From Planktotalea sp. (lineage in GTDB: Bacteria > Pseudomonadota > Alphaproteobacteria > Rhodobacterales > Rhodobacteraceae), in the NCBI GenBank assembly GCA_024645145.1, contig JAHEGL010000027.1, positions 1-17,844 on the forward strand: a stretch of 17,844 nucleotides of DNA, written 5' to 3'. A program made the position numbers and the translations under genes. Position 1 is the first letter of the stretch. The number at the start of each line of letters is the position of its first letter. Of the stretch, positions 1 through 7,280 are shown in pieces. The notes beneath the pieces are model-generated. The model ran no database searches, was not told the origin of the DNA, and saw only the letters and a program-made list of their open reading frames with translations.

Positions 1-1
1 G

Positions 2-1051
2 CGGCTTGCCAAGAAGCGCTTGCCTTGGATGATCTTTGATTACATCGACGGATCGGCTGGAGAAGAGACAGGTGCACTACGTAATCGCGCAGCGCTTGAT
101 GCCGCAACTTTGCGTCCGCGTATTCTACGCGACGTGAGCGAACGCTCGCTCGCGACTACCCTCTTTGGTAAACCTGCTCAGCGTCCCTTTGGGATTGCGC
201 CGATGGGCATGTGTAACCTGTCTGGCGTCGGCGCTGACCTGATGCTCGCACGTCTGGCTGCGAAGTATGAAGTGCCGCATGGCGTCTCAACCGTTGCCTC
301 GACCCCTATGGAAAAAATTATCGAAGTTGCCGAAGGGCACGCATGGTTTCAACTCTATTTCAGTGGTGATGGAATTGGCACATTCAAGCTGGTCGAGCGC
401 GCGAAAGCGGCAGGCTATGAAACGCTGGTTCTGACCGCGGATGTGCCTGAGGTTGGGCGTCGCCCACGCGAATTGCGTCATGGCTTTAAGATGCCATTCA
501 AGATCGGCCCCAAACAATTTATCGACTTCGCGCTACACCCTCATTGGTCCTTATCAGCACTCTTTTCTGGCAAACCACAGATGGCGAATTTCGAGATGGA
601 CGGCTACGCGTTTGACCGCACAGAAAGTCGTGCGCGCGCGGATTGGGAGACGCTGAAACGCTTGCGTGATGCCTGGGACGGAAATCTTGTGGTCAAAGGT
701 GTGCTTGATGTTGAGGACGCTGTGGACCTGCAGAAAGCTGGTGTCGATGCTGTGCAAGTGTCCAGTCACGGTGCGCGCCAACTCGAAAGCGCGCCTTCTC
801 CCTTTAGCCTGTTGCCAGCCATGCGTACGGCCCTCGGGCCTGACTACCCTATCTTTTTTGACAGTGGCCTACGCTCTGGCGAAGATGCTTTGAAAGCACT
901 GCATGCGGGTGCCAGTTACACATTCTTCGGGCGCTCTTTACAGTTTGCAATCGCGGCTGGCGGTGAAGCGGGTCTCGCCAAGCTATGGGACGTGTTCAGC
1001 GATGAGCTTAGCATTGCCATGGCGCAAACAGGGTTTACAGAGCTTCCTTAG
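2..1051 (+). CDS. FMN-dependent alpha-hydroxy-acid dehydrogenase/oxidase (5' end outside window)
   Basis: Member of the lactate dehydrogenase (LldD)/glycolate oxidase family of TIM-barrel flavoenzymes, which oxidise L-2-hydroxy acids to 2-oxo acids. The reading frame is open from base 2, and the residues before the TTG at 20 (RLAKKR) fit the family's N-terminal helix, so the true start lies upstream and only about 10-15 residues are missing. Visible family blocks, numbered from that TTG, are YIDGSAGEE (8-16), the FMN-binding IAPMG (59-63), WFQLY (109-113), and the catalytic histidine H250 in SSHGARQLE. The usual form of that last block is SNHGGRQLD, so N and G are replaced by S and A. The phosphate-binding end FFGRSLQFAIAAGG is present. 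The substrate cannot be told from sequence; lactate, glycolate or mandelate-like acids are all possible. No partner gene is visible upstream. Confidence 0.9.
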   Translation, partial: RLAKKRLPWMIFDYIDGSAGEETGALRNRAALDAATLRPRILRDVSERSLATTLFGKPAQRPFGIAPMGMCNLSGVGADLMLARLAAKYEVPHGVSTVASTPMEKIIEVAEGHAWFQLYFSGDGIGTFKLVERAKAAGYETLVLTADVPEVGRRPRELRHGFKMPFKIGPKQFIDFALHPHWSLSALFSGKPQMANFEMDGYAFDRTESRARADWETLKRLRDAWDGNLVVKGVLDVEDAVDLQKAGVDAVQVSSHGARQLESAPSPFSLLPAMRTALGPDYPIFFDSGLRSGEDALKALHAGASYTFFGRSLQFAIAAGGEAGLAKLWDVFSDELSIAMAQTGFTELP

Positions 1052-1117
1052 CGCGAAATTATTGCTTTGTTGGATACGCTCGCCTACGCTCCTTCCAAAC
1101 TCCGACTGGAGCTTCAA

Positions 1118-1651
1118 ATGAAAAACGCCTTTCTTCTTTTTTCAGGCATCGCTCTTTCAGCCTGTGTGTCCTCCGGTGGGCCGCGTCAGGCGGTTACGGA
1201 GGTTACGTTCTCATCGCAAAGTTCCAATGCATTGTTTGGCTATGACGAAACGTTGGTTCAAGTTGTCGCTCCGCGTGATATGTCCAAGGTCATCTTGATC
1301 ATTGAACCCCAAAGCGGAGTGCCCTGTCAGTTACAAGGCGCGAATTTTACCGCGAGCTTTAGAACACCGGGCAAAGTTTTGTTGCCTGACTATGGTAACT
1401 TATCCCAGCCCGTCAAAGTGACCTGCACTTATCAGGGGATCACCCGCAGCGTGACAGCGAATGCCTTTGACGCAACTCGGGCAGAGGCTGTTGCGAACGC
1501 AACAGGTGATCAAGAAGACACGACCTTGGGTGGTGCTTTGTCAGGCGCGCTTGCTGGCGCGGTTGTTGGGCGTGATCGCAAAGGGCAGAACGATTGGAAG
1601 TACCCGACAATTTCGGTGAATTACCAGTCTATGGAAACGCGCAACCGTTAA
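1118..1651 (+). CDS. Small lipoprotein, unknown function
   Basis: 177 residues starting at ATG 1118, preceded by TGGAG at 1107-1111. An upstream in-frame TTG at 1067 would add an unrelated stretch before the signal peptide and is rejected. The N-terminus is a lipoprotein signal (MKNAFLLFSGIALSAC) with a lipobox LSAC, so the protein should be lipidated on Cys16 and anchored to a membrane. The middle is beta-rich with two further cysteines (PCQLQ and VTCTY) that could form a disulfide. Near the C-terminus a small-residue run, LGGALSGALAGAVVG, resembles a glycine-zipper segment. I do not recognise a named family. The gene follows the hydroxy-acid dehydrogenase by 66 nt and its stop codon shares a TTAA with the convergent GyrI-like gene. 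Confidence 0.75.
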   Translation: MKNAFLLFSGIALSACVSSGGPRQAVTEVTFSSQSSNALFGYDETLVQVVAPRDMSKVILIIEPQSGVPCQLQGANFTASFRTPGKVLLPDYGNLSQPVKVTCTYQGITRSVTANAFDATRAEAVANATGDQEDTTLGGALSGALAGAVVGRDRKGQNDWKYPTISVNYQSMETRNR

Positions 1652-2259
1652 ACGCGTTTGACGGGCTGTCGCAAGATAGTTTTCAGCTTTTCAGGGGCTG
1701 TCTTGCGCGGATCACCGAGATAGATCTCATGGTGTTGACCGTTCCAATCCAATCCATTGGCAAGCATGAATTCATCATGCAGATACGCGAGCGTCGGACC
1801 TTCAGCGCTATACGGTCCAACATGCAAAATCTGCGCGCTAAGTCCTTCCTCAAAGCTCTCCAAGCGAAGCGTTTCGGGTTTCTTTCCTAGCTTCCGAGTG
1901 GCCTTCTCGACGGCTTGCTCAAACATGTCTTCTCTAATCCAATCAGGCTGCATGATCATCATGCTCCACAGCCATTCTTCTTTGCGATCTTGTGTGAATG
2001 CGCTCATGTCTTCAGCCCACCACAGCCCTTCAAGCGGGGGGACGACATAATCTCTCTCAAAAAGCTGTTTAGACAGGAATTTTAGTGGGTAACTTACACT
2101 GTAGAGCCATGATACAGCATCCGAATAAATCGTTCCTTCTGGAACCCCATGGCCATCGATCATGATGAATTTCATCTTTGGCACGTCAACCAAAACGAAC
2201 TCTTTCGACTTTGGCGCATAGAGTTCTTTTAGCGACTTTTTAAAATCAATTTTCTGCAT
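1648..2259 (-). CDS. GyrI-like small-molecule-binding domain protein
   Basis: 203 residues beginning at ATG 2259, with no preceding DNA-binding domain, so it is a stand-alone GyrI-like (SOUL/BacT-fold) protein rather than a MerR or AraC regulator. It resembles the cytosolic family whose members start with a KxxKxLY segment followed by a conserved FIMIDGHGVPEG block; here these are residues 9-14 (SLKELY) and 31-42. Aromatic-rich EGLWWAED and a C-terminal HEIYLGDPRKTAPEKL segment are also typical. Members of the wider family bind small hydrophobic cations or hydrolyse cyclopropane-containing toxins. Whether this one is an enzyme or a binding protein is not visible. It is convergent with the lipoprotein gene and divergent from the gene at 2355. 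Confidence 0.8.
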   Translation of the reverse strand: MQKIDFKKSLKELYAPKSKEFVLVDVPKMKFIMIDGHGVPEGTIYSDAVSWLYSVSYPLKFLSKQLFERDYVVPPLEGLWWAEDMSAFTQDRKEEWLWSMMIMQPDWIREDMFEQAVEKATRKLGKKPETLRLESFEEGLSAQILHVGPYSAEGPTLAYLHDEFMLANGLDWNGQHHEIYLGDPRKTAPEKLKTILRQPVKRV

Positions 2260-2301
2260 TCTTCAGGTTCTATTTTTGAAGCTTCGAAGACAGTTTGCCA
2301 G

Positions 2302-2372
2302 AATTTCATGCTTATGAGCGATGAGAAGCGCAGCGGTGGGTTGAAAGGAAATTTGTGAGAAAATTTCATGCT
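2302..2372 (+). repeat. Exact 11-bp direct repeat flanking a GTG start
   Basis: AATTTCATGCT occurs at 2302-2312 and again at 2362-2372, 60 bp apart. The first copy lies in the 95-bp gap between the divergent GyrI-like and membrane-protein genes. The second lies inside the first codons of the membrane-protein gene, just after its GTG start. It could be a pair of operator half sites or chance; nothing else supports a function. Confidence 0.3.
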
Positions 2373-3341
2373 GTTTCGTTCGTAGTGTTTTTAAGCGTGT
2401 CGTCGGTTTTTGGGTCGATCGCATCGGCGCTGTGCGAAGAAAAACGCGCCTTCGATCAAGTGCGCATACAAACCACCGCGTTTTTTTTGACAGGTGCTCC
2501 GCTGAGTGAAACGCAAAACAGACTTCTAGGGCGCGGACTCTCACGACTAAATCTATTGACCATCTTTCCTGTTTTGGCAGCCAACAACCAAACCATACAT
2601 GCGCCGTTCTTGAACCGAATCCTTGATGAGTTTGCGGTCCTGCAGCTTTCAGGACGTCGCAACGCGCAGGTGCTAAGCGTGCGAAATATAGAAAAAGCAG
2701 CGCAAATATTTGAAGAGCTTTGCATAAGTCCTCAATTGATAAATCAGGCGTCTATAGGCGTGAATAAACGGCTCATTCTTGAGCGGTTTGATTTCAATTT
2801 CACAAATCCATTTCGCGGCTGGACGGGTGCTGATGCAAGGTCCTACTTCAACCTTTCACTCGTGTTTTTTGTGTTGCTTGGCTTGATCAGTTTGATTGTG
2901 TTCCTTTGGAAGGCCTATGTGCTGGCCTTCCCTTTCTTGGACAACAGAAGATACTGCAAAATTCCGGCTGTCCTATTTGTAAGACACATAGAAATCGCAG
3001 GGCACATTAGCATTTTAGGGTCATCCGCCGCGCGCTTCGTTCCGCTTCATGGCAGTTTGGAAATTGATGTTTTGGACGTGAAAGCAGCACCGGGAAATAT
3101 GCGACTGGTTGTCGGAACGCGAGAGTTTTCGGCCTCTTTGCAGAACTCTGTGAGTGAGTTCAGCATCATTACTTTTAGCGACAAACTCGATCGCAAAATC
3201 ATGAATGAGCTCTATCTGACGTCGGAAATTCAAACATGGTTTGCGTCAAACGCTGTGATGGTATCATCGCTAAAACCGAAAAGTAATGAAAAGCGTCCCA
3301 ATCAGGCTGGTCTTAAAACGCGAAAAGCCCCCGCCCTGTAG
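2355..3341 (+). CDS. Exported single-span membrane protein with possible PilZ-like C-terminus
   Basis: 328 residues from a GTG start preceded by AAAGGA (about 6 nt spacing). The N-terminus is a signal peptide ending near IASA at residue 25. Residues 26-165 would be periplasmic, a hydrophobic span covers about 167-192 (LSLVFFVLLGLISLIVFLW), and residues 198-328 would be cytoplasmic. The cytoplasmic part begins RRYCKIP and continues with HISILGSSAARF. This spacing recalls the RxxxR and D/NxSxxG motifs of PilZ c-di-GMP receptors, but the second arginine is Lys and the aspartate is absent, so binding of c-di-GMP is doubtful. I cannot name the gene. The coding sequence is more A+T-rich than its neighbours and contains a run of eight T at 2481-2488. 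Its stop codon lies in the loop of the hairpin assigned to ccrM. Confidence 0.7.
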   Translation: MRKFHAVSFVVFLSVSSVFGSIASALCEEKRAFDQVRIQTTAFFLTGAPLSETQNRLLGRGLSRLNLLTIFPVLAANNQTIHAPFLNRILDEFAVLQLSGRRNAQVLSVRNIEKAAQIFEELCISPQLINQASIGVNKRLILERFDFNFTNPFRGWTGADARSYFNLSLVFFVLLGLISLIVFLWKAYVLAFPFLDNRRYCKIPAVLFVRHIEIAGHISILGSSAARFVPLHGSLEIDVLDVKAAPGNMRLVVGTREFSASLQNSVSEFSIITFSDKLDRKIMNELYLTSEIQTWFASNAVMVSSLKPKSNEKRPNQAGLKTRKAPAL

Positions 3342-3353
3342 ACAAGGCGGGGT
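3321..3353 (-). terminator. Hairpin terminator downstream of ccrM
   Basis: CCCCGCC (3329-3335) pairs perfectly with GGCGGGG (3346-3352), leaving a 10-nt loop. Read on the minus strand the stem is followed by CTTTT, the layout of an intrinsic terminator for ccrM, whose stop codon is about 60 nt away. On the plus strand it follows AAAA but is trailed only by TTAG, so termination of the plus-strand gene would be weaker. The stem covers the last codons and stop of that gene. Confidence 0.65.
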
Positions 3354-3415
3354 TAGTAGGTGCTGCGAAGTCAGGACACAGGCACCGGCGGTGTTCTTTA
3401 AAAGTGTTGCTTTGT

Positions 3416-4621
<1,206 letters not shown>

Positions 4622-4631
4622 AATAAGTTAG

Positions 4632-5258
4632 TTATTTTTCTTGATACAAGATGTTGTGTACTGGTTTGAACGAACGTCTATGGTGTGGGGTGGCACCCAG
4701 TTTTTCCAATGCAGATTTGTGACTTTTTGACGGGTAACCTGCGTTCGTTTCCCAGCCATATCCACGGTAGTGTTGCGCCAAATCCCACATGACATAATCT
4801 CGACAGATTTTGGCCACAATTGAGGCAGCAGAAATCGACACGGAACGACTATCTCCCTTCACAATCGCTTCGGTTGAGCCGGTCAAACCGCGCGGAATCA
4901 TGTTTCCATCAATCAAAAGGTGATCTGGCTGCTGTTTCAGTCCCGCAACCGCCCGCTCCATCGCAAGATGAGAGGCGCGCAAGATGTTTAACTCATCAAT
5001 CTCTTCTACGCTCGCATGCGCGATACTCACGTCCGCACAAAGCAAAAGTTCGTCATGCAGCGCTTGGCGCTTTTTGGCGGTAAGCTTTTTGCTGTCGTTC
5101 AAACCCTGTGGAATGCGCATAGGATCAAGGATAACCGCCGCAGCTGTCACGGGACCTGCCAGCGGGCCGCGCCCGACCTCATCAACGCCAGCCACAATGG
5201 GTAGCCCTTGCGCTTGTGCTCTCTGTTCAAACGAATAATCTGGCCCTACGATGCTCAT
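4632..5258 (-). CDS. rnhB: Ribonuclease HII
   Basis: 208 residues. It cleaves the RNA strand of RNA-DNA hybrids and removes misincorporated ribonucleotides from DNA. All four catalytic acidic residues are in place: D26 and E27 in AGVDEVGRGPLAG, D117 in LIDGN, and D136 in VKGDSR. The conserved ISAASIVAK (142-150) and the C-terminal HHRRSFKPV block are also intact. Start ATG 5258 (MSIVGPDY) is preceded by GAAAGG at about 7 nt spacing. The frame remains open for another 99 nt upstream, but those residues are not like the family and would give an overlong protein. It is upstream of ccrM in the same direction, and divergent from the hydrolase pseudogene. Confidence 0.96.
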   Translation of the reverse strand: MSIVGPDYSFEQRAQAQGLPIVAGVDEVGRGPLAGPVTAAAVILDPMRIPQGLNDSKKLTAKKRQALHDELLLCADVSIAHASVEEIDELNILRASHLAMERAVAGLKQQPDHLLIDGNMIPRGLTGSTEAIVKGDSRSVSISAASIVAKICRDYVMWDLAQHYRGYGWETNAGYPSKSHKSALEKLGATPHHRRSFKPVHNILYQEK

Positions 5259-5339
5259 GGGATGCCTTTCAAGCCTGTGACCTAGTGCATTCCATTTAAG
5301 ACGTCGCACATTGAACGAAAAGCAAAGAGTGATCTGTAT

Positions 5340-6245
5340 ATGAACCCGGACTCTCATTCACCGGAACTACGGGCTGCCAACAAAAGGCTCCGGCGAACCC
5401 TCAAACCGATACTGCAGTTCATCCCGTCACAACGCTTCATCAATTGGCTGACAAATAAGCGCGCGCCCGCAAAGGGTCCGCACTATGAGGTTGCGACATC
5501 GACCTCAATGAAATTAGGTGACATCTAGTGTTTGCGTGTCACGCCTAATATGCTCAAAGAAAAATCTACGGATCAGAACGTTTGCATCCTTTATTTCCAT
5601 GGTGGCGCTTAGACTTTTGGTAGTCCGCGTGCGAACGAAGATGATGCGCGTCGACTTGCGATCAGCTGCGCTGCGATGGTGATTTCTGCGAAATACACTA
5701 CAGCGATTAACGCGCCTTACCCTGCGGCTGTGGATGATGCTGAAGCCGCCTACGAAGCGTTGCGCGCGAGCGGGGTCGCTGCCGATAGGATCGTGCTTGC
5801 AGGGACAAGCGCGGGTGGGGGTCTGGTACTTGCCTTACTCCACCGATTGCTCGCAAAGCAAAGACCGATGCCTGCTTGCGCGGTGACGCTGTCCCCTTGG
5901 CTTGATCTAAACATGTCTTATCCGTCTGTAGATGAGCTGAGCGCACAGGATGTGATTCTCTCACGTGCTTGGACCACGCGCGCAGCAAAGATGTATGCAG
6001 GGCAGACTGCGATCAACGCGCCTGAGATTTCGCCGGAAAATGGTAGCTTTGAAGGCGCACCCCCTAATCTTATCCTTTATAGCAAAGTGGAGATCTTCAG
6101 GGACGAGATTGAGAGTTTTGCAAATGTGCTTCACCGCTTTGGTGTCGAGGCGGAGTTTCATGCGCACAACGTCGCGCCGCATGCGTGGCCGATGGTAGTT
6201 GAAGATGCGCCCGAAACTGAGGAAGCATTCCGCTTAATCGCGTAG
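5340..6245 (+). pseudogene. Alpha/beta-hydrolase (HSL/esterase-lipase family), two in-frame TAG stops
   Basis: One continuous reading frame runs from ATG 5340 to the TAG at 6243-6245, broken only by TAG at 5526-5528 and TAG at 5610-5612; there is no frameshift. Across the breaks it reads as a hormone-sensitive-lipase-family hydrolase. The oxyanion motif HGGA immediately precedes the second stop (then TFGSP), which occupies a position normally held by an aromatic residue. Then come YPAAVDDAEAAYEAL, the nucleophile motif GTSAGGG (usually GDSAGGG), and HAWP carrying the likely catalytic histidine. The block normally reading YRLAPEHP is YTTAINAP here. The catalytic-aspartate region is altered as well (SKVEIFRDE). 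Loss of several motif residues in addition to the stops argues for a decaying gene. The 3' piece alone (from ATG 5676) lacks the oxyanion hole and is unlikely to be active. A hairpin follows at 6280-6309. Confidence 0.85.
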
Positions 6246-6271
6246 TTCGTGTTCAAACACACCGCTTAGAT

Positions 6272-6312
6272 AAAGAAAAAAGCGCGCAGCCATGTCCTAC
6301 TGCGCGCTTCCT
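6272..6312. terminator. Bidirectional intrinsic terminator
   Basis: A perfect 10-bp stem, AAGCGCGCAG (6280-6289) with CTGCGCGCTT (6300-6309), encloses a 10-nt loop. A-rich sequence precedes it (AAAGAAAAA, 6272-6280) and TTCCTTT follows. It lies between the convergent hydrolase pseudogene and the histidine-rich gene and could serve both; the minus-strand tract (TTTTTCTTT) is the stronger. Confidence 0.75.
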
Positions 6313-6358
6313 TTGCGCCCGACGCTCGAAGTGTGCGCCAGGCTCTGCTCAAGCGATA

Positions 6359-6856
6359 TTAGTGACGGCCGCGGTGGTGGCGTGGACCGTGTGGATGCTT
6401 GTGACCATGGCCATTGCCGTGACGGTGCCATTCATTTGCACGCTGATTGTTGTGGGCACGTTGTTGGCGGTGACCGTTATGTCCGTTGCGCACGCCATGA
6501 CCACGGCGGTCATTGTCGTACCAATTGTTGCGATGGGAGCGCTGCGCGTTTTGATGTCTGGAACCGTGTCCACGCTTATGCGCTTTTTGCTTATTATGGG
6601 TCACTTGTGGCCGCGCATAGTCTTTTTCTTTGCGATGATTTTTACTGGACCGCTTCTTGTTGTTTTCGATTGCTTTACCGACAATCACCAAAGCAGCGAT
6701 CCCAGCAATGGTTGCAGCAACTGGATCGACATGGGTTTGAGAGCGTGGCTGGGGTGCTGGCACATAGCGGTATTCACCCGCTTGAGCCATGCTCGATGTA
6801 ATGCCTGTGAAAGCGAGAGCCGTTGCGACAACTGTAGAAATAAAAGCACGATGCAT
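6359..6856 (-). CDS. Histidine-rich exported protein
   Basis: 165 residues. A signal peptide (cleavage likely after AQA at residue 26) is followed by a short GEYRYVPAPQPR segment and then a hydrophobic stretch (about 44-63, DPVAATIAGIAALVIVGKAI) that could be a membrane anchor. Residues 74-165 hold 19 histidines mixed with Arg, Asn, Gly and Lys, ending HHRGRH, with repeats such as GHGHKHPHG and NGHNGH. The composition suggests binding of a transition metal (Ni, Zn, Cu or Co) in the periplasm, but this is inferred from composition only. ATG 6856 has AGGA eight nt upstream. Its leader carries large inverted repeats (6859-6941). It is divergent from the small periplasmic protein and membrane wHTH pair. 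I do not recognise a characterised family. Confidence 0.75.
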   Translation of the reverse strand: MHRAFISTVVATALAFTGITSSMAQAGEYRYVPAPQPRSQTHVDPVAATIAGIAALVIVGKAIENNKKRSSKNHRKEKDYARPQVTHNKQKAHKRGHGSRHQNAQRSHRNNWYDNDRRGHGVRNGHNGHRQQRAHNNQRANEWHRHGNGHGHKHPHGPRHHRGRH

Positions 6857-6858
6857 GT

Positions 6859-6941
6859 GTTTGATCCTGACTTGGTTGGTGCCTGCCAGTGATTGGCGGG
6901 CTTGATGGGATCAAACTGGGGGCAACCCGCTTTGGCAGGCA
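6859..6941 (-). promoter_or_regulatory. Structured 5' leader with possible ribosome-site sequestration
   Basis: Upstream of the histidine-rich gene three stems are nested: TGCCTGCCA/TGGCAGGCA (6880-6888 with 6933-6941, 9 bp), GCGGG/CCCGC (6896-6900 with 6926-6930), and TTGAT/ATCAA around GGG (6902-6906 with 6910-6914). In addition GGATCAAAC at 6908-6916 is the exact reverse complement of GTTTGATCC at 6859-6867, which in the transcript contains the AGGA ribosome site and the spacer before the start codon. Pairing of the inner arm with its hairpin partner or with the ribosome site is mutually exclusive. This layout fits a translational switch. A protein-binding operator is an alternative. The match to any known riboswitch class was not established. 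Confidence 0.5.
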
Positions 6942-7026
6942 ATATCATCGCATTGTTATCGAATAGCAGTCCTCTAAACACCCAATGTTATTGAAAAACA
7001 TCGCTGCACGGCGCATTTAGGGTGTC

Positions 7027-7266
7027 ATGAAGCATTGTATCACACCCCTAGTCCTGGCCAGCGCGCTTTCGCTTTTTGCAAGCGCTGCTTTGGCTGACTG
7101 TACCGCGGTTTATAAGGCCAAGCAGGACAACCCTTTGCGCCTTGAACAAAGCTCGATCACTGTATCTGGCCCTTGCACGATTGCGGCTGCAGAGGCGATA
7201 GTAAAAGCAGAACTGGCTGCAAAAGGCTGGACATTGCTGAAGGTTTTGTCAGTCTCCGAGAGCTAA
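7027..7266 (+). CDS. Small periplasmic protein, unknown function
   Basis: 79 residues with a clear Sec signal peptide (MKHCITPLVLASALSLFASA, cleavage after ALA at residue 23), giving a mature protein of 56 residues. The mature part starts DCTAVYKAKQDNPLRL, contains a second cysteine in SGPCTIAAAEA that may pair with the first, and ends GWTLLKVLSVSES. This pattern resembles small conserved exported proteins that I recall from roseobacters, none with an assigned role. A short AGGG sits just before the ATG. The stop is 14 nt before the start of the membrane wHTH gene, so the two are very likely one operon. Confidence 0.7.
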   Translation: MKHCITPLVLASALSLFASAALADCTAVYKAKQDNPLRLEQSSITVSGPCTIAAAEAIVKAELAAKGWTLLKVLSVSES

Positions 7267-7280
7267 GCAGGAGATCGATT

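Noticed and set aside
5311..5339. TTGAAC-N17-CTGTAT as a promoter of the hydrolase gene
   Set aside because: The -10 would abut the start codon, so transcription would begin inside the gene.
5259..5357. Upstream extension of RNase HII to 5357
   Set aside because: The added 33 residues are not like the family and ATG 5258 has a good ribosome site.
5526..5612. Pyrrolysine or other amber decoding of the hydrolase
   Set aside because: No pyl genes or suppressor tRNA are seen, the MttB homologue has no internal TAG, several window genes use TAG as a normal stop (lldD-like gene at 1049-1051, ccrM), and the hydrolase motifs are eroded.
6292..6892. Two long plus-strand open frames of about 170 residues opposite the histidine-rich gene
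   Set aside because: They are antisense shadows created by the low-complexity His/Arg/Gly/Asn codons; they have no ribosome site or recognisable domain, while the minus-strand product has a clean signal peptide.
6978..7025. Inverted repeats ACACCC/GGGTGT and ATGTT/AACAT between the divergent His-rich and periplasmic-protein genes
   Set aside because: Only 5-6 bp each; too short to call an operator without comparative data, though the location is suggestive.
7173..7280. Upstream extension of the membrane wHTH protein from 7173
   Set aside because: It would run through the 3' end of the small periplasmic protein gene in another frame; TTG 7281 has AGGAG at ideal spacing.
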